Source of the DNA: Methylobacterium sp. PvR107
GTDB taxonomy: Bacteria > Pseudomonadota > Alphaproteobacteria > Rhizobiales > Beijerinckiaceae
Reading direction: 5' to 3'
Assembly (NCBI RefSeq): GCF_017833295.1
Contig: NZ_JAFIBW010000001.1
Location: forward strand, 5,049,501-5,113,500
Length of the DNA: 64,000 nt
How positions within the stretch are numbered: position 1 is the first letter of the stretch; every line of letters begins with the position of its first letter. This document shows positions 1 through 7,330 of this stretch, one piece after another. The notes beneath the pieces are model-generated. The model was not told where the DNA came from. It searched no databases and saw nothing but the letters and a program-made list of their open reading frames with translations. A program made the translations under genes and the position numbers.

Positions 1-426
1 CCCGCGGGAGTTGCCCGAGCACTGGTTGACCGCGGCGATCTCGAAGCGCGGCAGGCCGGCGATGGCATCGAGGGAGAGCGAGAGCTCCTTCTCGACATGA
101 CCGTGGACCTTGAGACGGAAGGTGCCGGCATCAACCTCGGTTGGGATCGAGGCCCAGTGCCAGCGCACGTAGAAGCGGTCGTTGGGGGTGAACACGCCCT
201 CATCGAACACCGCAAACGGCGTCTCCAGCAGCGGCGGATGGGTTCGCTGGAGGATCATCTCGCCCTTGCCGGGAAAGGCCGTCGTGAGATCCCGCACATC
301 CGGGCCGCCGGGTAGCGGCAGCTTCACCGAGCCCGCGGCCCAGGCCGGCATCGCGGCGGCAAGGCTGCCGAGCCCGAGCCCGCCCAACAGGAGGCGGCGG
401 TTCGTCGGTCTTTCCAATCCGTGCAT
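1..426 (-). CDS. Sulfite dehydrogenase, molybdopterin subunit (SorA-like), N-terminal part
   Basis: The gene is cut by the window edge, so only the first 142 residues are seen. The start has a twin-arginine-like leader (NRRLLLGG followed by an Ala/Leu-rich stretch ending PAWA), which predicts export with folded cofactor. The last visible residues, VNQCSGNSRG, match the segment holding the Mo-ligating cysteine in SorA-type sulfite:cytochrome c oxidoreductases. The family oxidises sulfite to sulfate in the periplasm and passes electrons to a cytochrome. A cytochrome partner would lie further left, outside the window. It is read on the same strand as the cyclase and YeiH genes but about 200 bases separate them. 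A related sulfite oxidase-fold enzyme with another substrate cannot be excluded. Confidence 0.75.
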   Translation of the reverse strand, partial: MHGLERPTNRRLLLGGLGLGSLAAAMPAWAAGSVKLPLPGGPDVRDLTTAFPGKGEMILQRTHPPLLETPFAVFDEGVFTPNDRFYVRWHWASIPTEVDAGTFRLKVHGHVEKELSLSLDAIAGLPRFEIAAVNQCSGNSRG

Positions 427-622
427 GGTCTCTCCCTTCAAAGTTCGTCGGCGTCGATGCGTTCGAGGGCACCGGACCCGTGGCGATTCCTTGCGACTAG
501 GGAGATGCTACGGGATGCGTTTAATTCCCACCAACGGTCTTTCGCGATGCGAACGATCTCCCAATGCGATGATTTGAGAATTTTGGATCTCCGCGCCGGT
601 GGTGCCAGATATCGTCTCGACG

Positions 623-1855
623 TCAGACCGCCGGTGCTTCGACAGGCGCGGTCCTGCGACACCCGAACAAGGCGTGACGCTCGGCGAAACCGCGAAGGGC
701 GACAATGCCGAGCGGTTCGAGGGCATGCGCCAGGCCGTGGAGGAAGGTGTCGGTGGCGATCAGCGGCGTGTCGTAGGTCTTGCACAGGCGCTCGACGCGA
801 GCGAGCACGTTGAGATCGCGGCCGATCGCCGTGAAGTCGACCCGGTCGCCGCCGCCGATATTGCCGTAGGCGACCTCCCCAACATGAAGTGCGACGCCGA
901 CCTCAAAGGCAGCCCTGTCACCGTCGCGCAGGGTCGCAAGCGCATCGAGTGCGGCCTCGGCGGCACGCAAGGCGGCACGGCGCGCCTCGGCCTCGTCGCG
1001 ATCGGCATCGAACACGGCCAGCAGCCCGTCACCAATATACTTTAGCACCTCGCCGCCTTCCGCCTCGACGGCCGGCACGATGGCATCGAACATCCGGTTG
1101 AGGGCGGCCACGACATGGTCGGGGCTTTGCCGGTCGGACAGTTCACCGAACCCGCGCAGATCGGTCAGCATCATCGCGGCCCGCATGAGGCGTACGTCGC
1201 CGCGCCGCACTGTGCCGGCCAGGATTTGCCGCGCCGGGTCGCGCCCGACATAGGCGCTCAGGACCGCGCCAAGCATGTCGTCGAGCGCCTTGATTTCGAA
1301 CAGCAGCGAGAACGGCTCGACCAGCGCTAGCAACGTCTCGATCTCGATCGGCGTGAAGCCGCCCGGTCTCGCCGTGGCCCAGGAGGCGGCACCCATGCGT
1401 CCACGCGCGGCATGCAGCGGCGCGATGAGGTAGTCGGTCAGACCCTCGTTGCGAAGCTCGCCAAGCACGGGAAACGGCAGCGGCCCATCCCCGTCGAGAC
1501 GGCATTGGAGTGGGGTCCGCGTCTCGACCACGTGCTCGACGGTGTTGCCGTGGAAGGTCGGCGTGCCCTCGATGCCGTGGCGGCGACGCAGGGCTAGGCT
1601 CGACGTTCCTGGATGCCAGACGCGCATCACCCACCGGAACGACGGATGCAGGGTCGGCGCGTGGGTGGTGGCGCGGGCCAGCGGCAGGCCAAGCCCCGAG
1701 AGGCACGCACTGAACCCATCGAGAAGGGCTGCCGCGTCCACCGCTTCGCGACCCGGCCCCATCAACCATCCCGTCGCCTGCGCGACTGCCTCGGATGAAG
1801 ATTGGGACGAACGTGTCACGGCAATTCTTCCATCAAGGGGTCGGATCGATGCCAT
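623..1855 (-). CDS. Class III adenylate/guanylate cyclase
   Basis: This is a 410-residue protein. The C-terminal half is a class III cyclase catalytic domain: MLTDLRGFGELSD carries the first metal-binding Asp, GGEVLKYIGDGLLAVFD the central hairpin with the second Asp, and GVALHVGEVAYGNIG and DFTAIGRDLNVLARVE follow. The N-terminal half resembles the sensor-like region common in rhizobial and Methylobacterium cyclases and has no membrane segment. It would make cAMP (or cGMP) from the NTP. The ATG at 1855 lies 8 bases after the YeiH stop, so the two genes are probably co-transcribed. The open frame continues far upstream in antisense to YeiH, but that stretch is arginine-rich shadow sequence. 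Confidence 0.85.
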   Translation of the reverse strand: MASIRPLDGRIAVTRSSQSSSEAVAQATGWLMGPGREAVDAAALLDGFSACLSGLGLPLARATTHAPTLHPSFRWVMRVWHPGTSSLALRRRHGIEGTPTFHGNTVEHVVETRTPLQCRLDGDGPLPFPVLGELRNEGLTDYLIAPLHAARGRMGAASWATARPGGFTPIEIETLLALVEPFSLLFEIKALDDMLGAVLSAYVGRDPARQILAGTVRRGDVRLMRAAMMLTDLRGFGELSDRQSPDHVVAALNRMFDAIVPAVEAEGGEVLKYIGDGLLAVFDADRDEAEARRAALRAAEAALDALATLRDGDRAAFEVGVALHVGEVAYGNIGGGDRVDFTAIGRDLNVLARVERLCKTYDTPLIATDTFLHGLAHALEPLGIVALRGFAERHALFGCRRTAPVEAPAV

Positions 1856-1863
1856 AGCGTGGA

Positions 1864-2961
1864 TCAGACGAGGCCGAGCACATGGATCAGGCCGAGGCTG
1901 ACGGCGCCGAGGGCAAGGAGCGAGGCGACCACAGCGAGGGTCACCCGCGCCCCGGCCTTGGCGACGCTGCGCACGTCGACCCCGAGGCCGAGTGCCGCCA
2001 TCGAGACTACGGTCAGCACGTTGGCGGTCTCCGACATCGGCGCGAGCGCGACTTGCGGGATCAGCCCGGCCGAGCGGAGTCCCGCGAGCGCCAGGAAGGC
2101 GAGGATGAACCACGGCACCAGGCGGTGGATCGCGAGGCCGCCGGGGGCCGGGCGGTCGCCGGTTGTGACGCCGGGGGCGGCCTCGTCGGTCTCCTCGCGC
2201 AGCCGGCTCGCGCCGAGGGAGAGCATCAGAACGACCGGCCCGAGCATCAGCACCCGGACGAGCTTCACCAGGGTTCCGACCTGGACGCTGAGCGCCGCGA
2301 CCGGCGCGGTGGCGGCGAGGACCTGCGGCACGGCGTAGACGGTGAGGCCGGCGAGCACGCCGTACTGCATCGGCGACAGGCCGAGCAGCGGCACCAGCAG
2401 CGGCAGGCCGAGCACCACCAGCACGCCCAGCACCGCGGTGAAGGCGATGGAGGCGGCGACGTCCTCGCCGTCGGCGCCGATCACCGGGGCGGTGGCGGCG
2501 ATCGCCGAGTTGCCGCAGATCGAGTTGCCGCAGGCGACGAGGATCGCCATGCGCGAATGCAGTCCGAGCGCCCGGCCGATGCCGTAGCTCGACAGGATCG
2601 CGACCACGACGACGCCCGCGATGCCGAAGAGCAGGCCCGGGCCGGCGGCGAGGATCGTCGCGAGGCTGAGCGACGCGCCTAGCATTACGACCGCGATCTC
2701 CAGCACGGTCTTGGCCCCGAAGGCGATGCCGGGAAAGAAACGCTGCGACGGGGTCCAGGCGGTGCGGATCGCGCTCCCGAGGAGGATCGCCAGCACCAGG
2801 GCTTCGAGCCAAGCGCGACCGAACAGGTGCGTCTCGACGGCTTCGAAGCCGACCGCTGCGGCGGTAACTGCCACGCAGAGGCCCAGTCCTGGAAGGATGG
2901 CTCTCGTGCCGGCCAGGGCACGCATCGATCGAGGGTGGGAGACAAGTCTGGGGGCGGACAT
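1864..2961 (-). CDS. YeiH/UPF0324 family membrane transporter (putative sulfate exporter)
   Basis: This is a 365-residue polytopic membrane protein with about ten hydrophobic segments. The family signature region GNSICGNSAIAATAPVIGA is present, as is the GGLAIHRLVPWFILAF segment near the C-terminus. The family is annotated as a putative sulfate exporter, though direct biochemical proof is thin. A sulfite dehydrogenase at the left edge fits a role in clearing sulfate after sulfite oxidation (inference). I chose the ATG at 2961 because GGAG lies just upstream. An in-frame ATG at 3036 would add 25 residues of poor composition. It is followed after 8 bases by the adenylate cyclase. Confidence 0.85.
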   Translation of the reverse strand: MSAPRLVSHPRSMRALAGTRAILPGLGLCVAVTAAAVGFEAVETHLFGRAWLEALVLAILLGSAIRTAWTPSQRFFPGIAFGAKTVLEIAVVMLGASLSLATILAAGPGLLFGIAGVVVVAILSSYGIGRALGLHSRMAILVACGNSICGNSAIAATAPVIGADGEDVAASIAFTAVLGVLVVLGLPLLVPLLGLSPMQYGVLAGLTVYAVPQVLAATAPVAALSVQVGTLVKLVRVLMLGPVVLMLSLGASRLREETDEAAPGVTTGDRPAPGGLAIHRLVPWFILAFLALAGLRSAGLIPQVALAPMSETANVLTVVSMAALGLGVDVRSVAKAGARVTLAVVASLLALGAVSLGLIHVLGLV

Positions 2962-3108
2962 GGGTGGCTCCGATGTGATGCCGGAGAATCCCACTTCCCT
3001 TTCATTCACTCCAACGGAATGATTAGATAATTCCAATCACTTAATTAGATCAAATGGGGATCCCCTCGAAGCGTGAGGCGACCCATTCTTGGGGGCCTAC
3101 AGGCGGAT

Positions 3109-3747
3109 TCAACCGTCGATCCAGCGGGCCTCGATCGTCGTGTCCGCAGCAAACTCATAGATCCTGACGGAGCCCGTCGCGAGTTCGAGTTGCTCGACCT
3201 CCGCCGGGCTGAGGTCGTCGAGCGCCATAACGAGCGCCCGCAGGCAATTACCGTGGGCGACGACGAGCACGTCCCCGCCCATGACCGCCGGTAGGATGGA
3301 TCGGAGGTAGCATGGCACGATGCGGGCGACGGTATCGCGCAGGCTCTCACCGTTCGGCGGCGCCTCGGCGTAGGAGCGCCGCCAGGTCTCGATCCGCTCC
3401 GCCCCCCAGCGCGCATCGGCGGCGGTCTTGTCGAGCCCGCTGAGGTCGCCGTAGTCTCGCTCGTCGAGCGCGGCGAAGCGTTGAGGGATTAATCCGGGTT
3501 GCCCGAGCGTATCGAGGATAAGCCGGCCGCTCACGACGGCCCGCGTCAGCGTCGAGGTGAAGGCATCGGAAAAGCGCCAGCTGCGCTCGGCCAAACGCCG
3601 CCCGGCTGCCACGGCTTCTATCCGACCCTGCTCGGTCAAGGGCGAGTCCAGCAATCCCGTGAACAGACCGGATCGGTTGGCTACGCTCTGGCCATGCCGG
3701 ACCAGCACGAGACGTCGCGTGATTGGGGCTTTGCGATCGTGAATCAC
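3109..3747 (-). CDS. gpmA: 2,3-bisphosphoglycerate-dependent phosphoglycerate mutase
   Basis: This 212-residue protein has the histidine-phosphatase fold. LVLVRHGQS carries the phosphorylated His, LFTGLLDSPLTEQG the dPGM loop, TLTRAV the Arg segment, ALDERDYGDLSGLDK the catalytic Glu region and VVAHGNCLRAL the second catalytic His. It interconverts 3- and 2-phosphoglycerate, the step next to enolase. The residues after RHGQS (VANRSG instead of the usual EWN-type) are divergent, so this may be an accessory copy. The GTG at 3747 is chosen because GGGAG lies six bases before it and the length then fits the short alphaproteobacterial GpmA type. ATG codons at 3786 and 3807 are alternatives. It is divergent from the fluoride block. 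Confidence 0.85.
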   Translation of the reverse strand: MIHDRKAPITRRLVLVRHGQSVANRSGLFTGLLDSPLTEQGRIEAVAAGRRLAERSWRFSDAFTSTLTRAVVSGRLILDTLGQPGLIPQRFAALDERDYGDLSGLDKTAADARWGAERIETWRRSYAEAPPNGESLRDTVARIVPCYLRSILPAVMGGDVLVVAHGNCLRALVMALDDLSPAEVEQLELATGSVRIYEFAADTTIEARWIDG

Positions 3748-4111
3748 TCTGTCTCCCAAGGCAACGCACTTTCGCGTCGGTCGCATCGCCTCTGATGAAA
3801 ACGGCATCCGGCTTTAACGAACTTCGACCCTGAGATGGGTTGGACCGTCCATCCGGAGACGGCGATTCATCCTAGGTCCGCTTTAGAACGTCTTGCGACC
3901 GAAAGCAGCCAAGCTGCTTCCCACCCACCCCAGTCATCCCGATCGCCTAACGGCGAGGCCGAAGCTGGCCGAAAGCCGCTTGTCCGTTTGAGCAGAGGCA
4001 GGGGGAAAGCGGCCGCTCGTGCGGACTGGATGAGCAGTGTTGGATGCTGGGATTTCGAACCGCGACCGAAAGTCATTGACCCTTCGCATCGCCCGCTGTT
4101 AAAGGGCTAGC
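3748..4111. other. Intergenic region between gpmA and the fluoride riboswitch
   Basis: About 360 bases separate the divergent gpmA and riboswitch-crcB units, so promoters for both should lie here. Short open frames exist on both strands but have neither a good ribosome binding site nor recognisable protein character. I see no tRNA or repeat. Confidence 0.6.
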
Positions 4112-4166
4112 GTGTGATGGGAATGGAGCTTCCCGACAACCGCCCGTGAGGGCTGATGGCTCCTGC
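4112..4166 (+). promoter_or_regulatory. Fluoride riboswitch aptamer (crcB motif)
   Basis: The order of elements matches the crcB-motif fluoride aptamer. Stem 1 is GGGAA/TTCCC closing the loop TGGAGC (4119-4134). It is followed by GACAACC, then stem GCCC-GTGA-GGGC, then TGATGGCTCCTGCTG. The loop GGAGC can pair with GCTCC to form the pseudoknot. The published Thermotoga petrophila aptamer has the same layout, including GGGCTGATGGCC(T/C)C. A strong terminator (4213-4240) and crcB follow directly, which is the expected genetic context. Confidence 0.93.
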
Positions 4167-4212
4167 TGCGAGGGCACCGCGTGCCCGCTCGCGGCGGGAG
4201 CGTTTCCGACGC

Positions 4213-4240
4213 AACCCGCCGCAAGGCGGGTTTTTTGTTG
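4213..4240 (+). terminator. Intrinsic terminator of the fluoride riboswitch (expression platform)
   Basis: The hairpin AACCCGCC-GCAA-GGCGGGTT runs straight into a T-tract (TTTTTTG) about 30 bases before the crcB start. Its position between aptamer and first gene marks it as the transcriptional OFF state. The GCGGCGGGAG stretch just upstream (4191-4200) could pair with the left arm CCCGCCG as an antiterminator. Confidence 0.88.
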
Positions 4241-4269
4241 CCCTCGCTCGATGTGACGAGAGGCGACCT

Positions 4270-4662
4270 GTGAACTTCTTGATCGTATTCCTGGGTGCGG
4301 GTGTCGGCGGAGCCATCCGCCACGGAATCAACCTCGCCACGTCGCGCCTCTTGCCCGGCGTCACGTTCCCCGTCGCCACGCTGTTCATCAACGTCCTTGG
4401 CTCGTTCCTGATGGGCATCATCGCCGAGAGCTTCGTGCTCCGCGGCTCCGGCGGGCATCCCCTGCGCCTGCTGCTGACCACCGGGGTGCTCGGCGGCTTC
4501 ACGACCTTTTCGACCTTCTCGCTCGACGCGATCACGCTTTACGAGCGGGGCCAGACCGGGGCGGCCTTCGCCTACGTCCTCGCTTCCGTGATCGCGGCAC
4601 TGCTCGGCCTCCTGGCGGCCCTGGCGCTGGTGCGCGGCCTCCTGGGCATGGGGCCGACGTGA
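4270..4662 (+). CDS. crcB: Fluoride ion channel CrcB/Fluc
   Basis: This 130-residue protein has four hydrophobic segments, the size of single-domain Fluc channels, which work as antiparallel dimers in the inner membrane and let F- leave the cytoplasm. The family motifs are visible: GGAIRHGIN near the N-terminus, TLFINVLGSFLMG in segment 2 with the pore Asn, and GGFTTFSTFS in segment 3 with the Phe box and central Na+ site. The GTG at 4270 has GAGAGG about five bases upstream, and the protein then begins as MNFLIVFLGAG, typical of CrcB. It is the first gene after the fluoride riboswitch, so induction by fluoride is expected. The next gene starts 75 bases on. Confidence 0.96.
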   Translation: MNFLIVFLGAGVGGAIRHGINLATSRLLPGVTFPVATLFINVLGSFLMGIIAESFVLRGSGGHPLRLLLTTGVLGGFTTFSTFSLDAITLYERGQTGAAFAYVLASVIAALLGLLAALALVRGLLGMGPT

Positions 4663-4737
4663 GCCCGGCCGGTACGCCGGCAACACCCCGTCCGCCGCCT
4701 CCGGCGAGGCGTGGACAATCCGGCAAGGGAGGCCGCG

Positions 4738-4929
4738 ATGACCAATCGACCCGAGAGCAACGACCCAGACCCCGAACTGAGCGACGTCGACGCGCTGCGG
4801 CGCGCCGAGCGGGAGCGCAAGCGATCGAGCGCACGCGTGCGTCACGGCAGCACCGCCCTGATCGTGTTCGCGGTCGCCGTCCTGCTGATCCTGGCGCTCG
4901 CCTCCGTCTGGATCGTCACCCAACCCTGA
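4738..4929 (+). CDS. Small single-pass membrane protein in the fluoride operon
   Basis: This is a 63-residue protein: a charged N-terminal half rich in Asp, Glu and Arg (SDVDALRRAERERKR), then one hydrophobic helix near residues 40-60 (ALIVFAVAVLLILALASVWIV) ending close to the C-terminus. The ATG at 4738 has GGGAGG seven bases upstream. I do not recognise a family. Its place between crcB and ppa on one strand, with short gaps, makes it part of the fluoride-responsive unit. A small partner of CrcB or of a transporter is possible, but that is inference. Confidence 0.7.
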   Translation: MTNRPESNDPDPELSDVDALRRAERERKRSSARVRHGSTALIVFAVAVLLILALASVWIVTQP

Positions 4930-4953
4930 ACCGGCCCAGAAGGAGTTTTTAAC

Positions 4954-5505
4954 GTGAAGCTTGAAGCCATCGCAGTCGGCGATCCGACCTTCCACGAGGT
5001 CAACGTACTGGTCGAGGTGCCGGTCGGCGGAGAGCCGGTCAAATACGAGCTCGACAAAGCCGCCGGCGCGCTCGTGGTCGACCGATTCCTGCACACGCCG
5101 ATGCGCTACCCGGGCAATTACGGCTTCATTCCGAACACCCTTTCGGAGGACGGCGATCCCTGCGACGTGCTGGTGGCTAACACCCGCGGGGTTCTGCCCG
5201 GTGCGGTATTGCGGGTCCGGCCCGTCGGCGTGCTGCTGATGGAAGACGAGCACGGTCCGGATGAGAAGATCGTCGCGGTCCCGGCGCAACGCCTGACGCG
5301 CCGCTACGACGCCATCCACGAGCATACCGACCTGCCGGAAATTACCCGCAGCCAGATCCACCACTTCTTTGAGCACTACAAGGACTTGGAGCCCGGCAAG
5401 TGGGTCCGAATCACCGGCTGGGACACGGCGGCCGCGGCGCGGGCGATGATCGCGGCGGCCGTGGAACGCCACCGGGCGGCCGGACCCGAGCCGATAACGC
5501 CGTGA
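4954..5505 (+). CDS. ppa: Inorganic pyrophosphatase (family I)
   Basis: This 183-residue soluble protein has the family I signature DGDPCDVLV with the Mg2+-binding aspartates, [16 protein letters not shown] near the N-terminus, [13 protein letters not shown], and [15 protein letters not shown] at the end. It hydrolyses PPi to phosphate with Mg2+. Fluoride inhibits this family by replacing the metal-bridging nucleophilic hydroxide, so an extra copy behind a fluoride riboswitch makes sense as target replacement. The GTG at 4954 has AAGGAG nine bases before it. The stop overlaps the next GTG start (GTGA), implying coupled translation. A housekeeping ppa probably exists elsewhere in the genome. 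Confidence 0.95.
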   Translation: MKLEAIAVGDPTFHEVNVLVEVPVGGEPVKYELDKAAGALVVDRFLHTPMRYPGNYGFIPNTLSEDGDPCDVLVANTRGVLPGAVLRVRPVGVLLMEDEHGPDEKIVAVPAQRLTRRYDAIHEHTDLPEITRSQIHHFFEHYKDLEPGKWVRITGWDTAAAARAMIAAAVERHRAAGPEPITP

Positions 5506-5939
5506 GGGGCCTGCTGCAGTCCTGGCAGGCCTGGGCCCTGCTCTCGGCCGGCTTCGCGGCGCTGACGGCGATCTTCGCCAAGGTCGGCATCGAGGCGGTG
5601 GGCTCGGACTTCGCCACCTTCGTCCGTACCGCCGTGATCCTGCTCGTCCTCGGCGGCATCTTGATTGCGACCGGCCAGTGGGAGCCGCTCTCGTCGGTCT
5701 CCCGCCGGACCTACCTGTTCCTAGTCCTGTCCGGCTTGGCCACCGGGGGCTCCTGGCTGTGCTACTTCCGGGCGCTCAAGCTAGGCGATGCGGCGCGGGT
5801 CGCACCCATCGACAAGCTCAGCGTCGTGCTCGTCGCCGTGTTCGGGGTCGTGTTCCTGGGGGAGCGGCTGTCCGGACCCAATTGGCTCGGCGTCGGCCTG
5901 ATCGCAGCCGGCGCGATCCTCGTCGCTTTCCGGGGGTGA
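5502..5939 (+). CDS. EamA-domain membrane protein (single-domain DMT type)
   Basis: This 145-residue protein has about five hydrophobic segments and corresponds to one EamA domain rather than the usual tandem pair. [21 protein letters not shown] and [22 protein letters not shown] are typical of the short 140-residue family. Such half-size proteins are thought to act as dimers, and the substrate is unknown. The GTG start at 5502 overlaps the ppa stop by four bases, so it is translated as part of the fluoride operon. The next gene begins four bases after its stop. A role in fluoride or metal movement is inference from position only. Confidence 0.85.
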   Translation: MRGLLQSWQAWALLSAGFAALTAIFAKVGIEAVGSDFATFVRTAVILLVLGGILIATGQWEPLSSVSRRTYLFLVLSGLATGGSWLCYFRALKLGDAARVAPIDKLSVVLVAVFGVVFLGERLSGPNWLGVGLIAAGAILVAFRG

Positions 5940-5943
5940 GCGC

Positions 5944-6555
5944 ATGGGCGACGTCTCCTGGTTCGGCGTGGTCATCACCTTCCAGGTCACCTTCACCGAA
6001 CTGTTCATCGCGGCCACGGTCCTGATCGCGGGAGCCTACCGCTTCGGTTGGCGGAGCCTCCTATTGGGCGGCGTCCTCGGCGGAACCGCCGTCGCCGTGC
6101 TGGCTTGGGTGTTACAGGCTGCGGCCTACCGGTTCGCGCTGCATCTCCTCGACGCCATCGCCGCCGCGCTGCTGCTGGCGTTCGGGATCTACCTGCTCTG
6201 GGAGTTCCTCCAGGGTCTTAGTCAGTGGGACGGGACCAGCCCGAAACCGCCTGTATTCTCCGGCAACTGGCCGCGTCCACTCAACTTGGCCGGCATCGGC
6301 GTCGGGTTCTGGGCGCTGGTCACGGAAGGGCTGGAAGTCCTGGTCGTCTGGCTTGGCGTCGCACTGCGTGAGGGGGCCGCGACCGCGACGCTCGGGGTCG
6401 CGCTCGGCGTCGCGATCATCGGCGCGTTGGCGGCGACGTTGGGCCGAACGGGGGTTTTCCGAAGCGTACCGCCATTCCTTTTGGATGGCGCCGCTGCCTT
6501 CATGGTCGTCGCCTACGGCTCCTATTTCCTCGCGTCGGCGCTCACGGACGGCTGA
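5944..6555 (+). CDS. COG4280-like polytopic membrane protein
   Basis: This 203-residue protein has about six to seven hydrophobic segments. Its N-terminus has FTELFIAATVLIAGA, and an internally similar TEGLEVLVVWLGVALREGA occurs after the midpoint. These two Glu-containing segments recall the REXXE-type helices of the FTR1 iron permease superfamily, to which COG4280 proteins are distantly similar. The substrate is unknown. It starts four bases after the EamA stop and is the last gene of the fluoride operon before the second aptamer. Function is not assigned. Confidence 0.75.
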   Translation: MGDVSWFGVVITFQVTFTELFIAATVLIAGAYRFGWRSLLLGGVLGGTAVAVLAWVLQAAAYRFALHLLDAIAAALLLAFGIYLLWEFLQGLSQWDGTSPKPPVFSGNWPRPLNLAGIGVGFWALVTEGLEVLVVWLGVALREGAATATLGVALGVAIIGALAATLGRTGVFRSVPPFLLDGAAAFMVVAYGSYFLASALTDG

Positions 6556-6650
6556 CCGGGCGGCGCGAAAGGCGGACTGGCGCCGTCACGGCCTTGTCAC
6601 CTGCGTCAGAATTGACGGCCGCCGTGGATTAAGCCACTCTCCCGGACGTG

Positions 6651-6710
6651 GGATGGGGATGGAGCTCCCCGACAACTGCCGGGCCCTACGCCCGGACGAT
6701 AGCTCCTACC
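6651..6710 (+). promoter_or_regulatory. Second fluoride-riboswitch-like aptamer (divergent)
   Basis: The layout repeats that of the first aptamer. Stem GGGGA/TCCCC closes the identical loop TGGAGC (6655-6670), then comes GACAACT, a longer stem CCGGGC/GCCCGG, then ACGATAGCTCCTACC. The loop GGAGC can again pair with GCTCC. Differences from the first copy are in the conserved TGATGG segment (here CGATAG). It lies 96 bases after the last gene of the fluoride operon and about 620 bases before the xoxF start, with a terminator-like hairpin at 6851-6875. The fold is well supported; ligand binding is not shown. Confidence 0.72.
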
Positions 6711-6850
6711 GTGCGCTTCCGGGCGCGGGTAGGGCTGTGCCTGTCCCCACATCCGGCCGCGCACCTCCCGTAACCCGATCCCTTCACCGGGATCCTGCGT
6801 GAGCCGTGTGCCGATGCGATCCCACCAACCGCCGCTCTGAGCCTGACCCA

Positions 6851-6875
6851 CGCGCGCGATTTCGCGCGCGTTTCG
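6851..6875 (+). terminator. Terminator-like GC hairpin followed by T-rich run
   Basis: The arms CGCGCGCGA and TCGCGCGCG enclose a two-base spacer and are followed by TTTCGTCGT. It may end the fluoride operon or serve as the distant expression platform of the second aptamer. The T-run is weak, so efficiency is uncertain. Confidence 0.6.
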
Positions 6876-6888
6876 TCGTGCTCGAACG

Positions 6889-6920
6889 AAAAAAAACGGC
6901 GAGGTCCGAAGACCCCGCCG
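6889..6920 (-). terminator. Minus-strand intrinsic terminator
   Basis: Read on the minus strand, the arms CGGCGGGGTC and GACCTCGCCG are followed by eight T. No minus-strand protein gene lies to the right until xoxF, which is on the plus strand, so the transcript it ends is unknown and may be a small RNA from the xoxF leader region. Confidence 0.6.
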
Positions 6921-7330
6921 CACCCAGCGAACTTCCCGAGCGGTAACTTAAGTCGTTCGCTAGATCTCAGTCTTACTTGTCGGAGAGGTCAGGATAGCTA
7001 GAACAAGCTTCGAGTCAACGGTAACAGGCCGATAATCGAAGAAAATTGGCATCTTAGATCTTTTTAAAAGCCGGTTTTACTTGGTCCTGGAAAGCGCATC
7101 GCTTGCCGGGTAGATTATCCATGCCTTAACAAGTAAATGTGCTGACGGCACAAGAAAAACTGTCGCACTTAGAAGAATCTTATTGTAATCTCTAATGGTC
7201 TTGATAGACCTGCATTGCTCGCTTTCGACCTGAACGGAGGAAATTCAGGGATAGAAAAGTGGCGATAACGCGTGACATGACGCGTGGCCACGCCGAATTC
7301 TGGCCGCGGCGTCTGAACGGAGGAACGCTC
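6921..7330 (+). promoter_or_regulatory. AT-rich xoxF upstream region
   Basis: This 410-base stretch is clearly richer in A and T than its surroundings and has no convincing protein gene. It should hold the xoxF promoter. The 13-base sequence CTGAACGGAGGAA occurs twice, at 7230-7242 and at 7313-7325, the second copy serving as the xoxF ribosome binding site. I could not pin down -35 and -10 boxes. Confidence 0.55.

Noticed and set aside
1856..2812. Long minus-strand open frame continuing the adenylate cyclase upstream across the YeiH gene
   Set aside because: Its sequence is Arg/Gly/Pro-rich shadow of the YeiH frame. The cyclase has a good family-like start at 1855 and the two genes are adjacent, not fused.
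7259..7330. xoxF starting at GTG 7259
   Set aside because: This would place 24 polar residues before the signal peptide; the ATG at 7331 has an ideal ribosome site and gives a normal signal.
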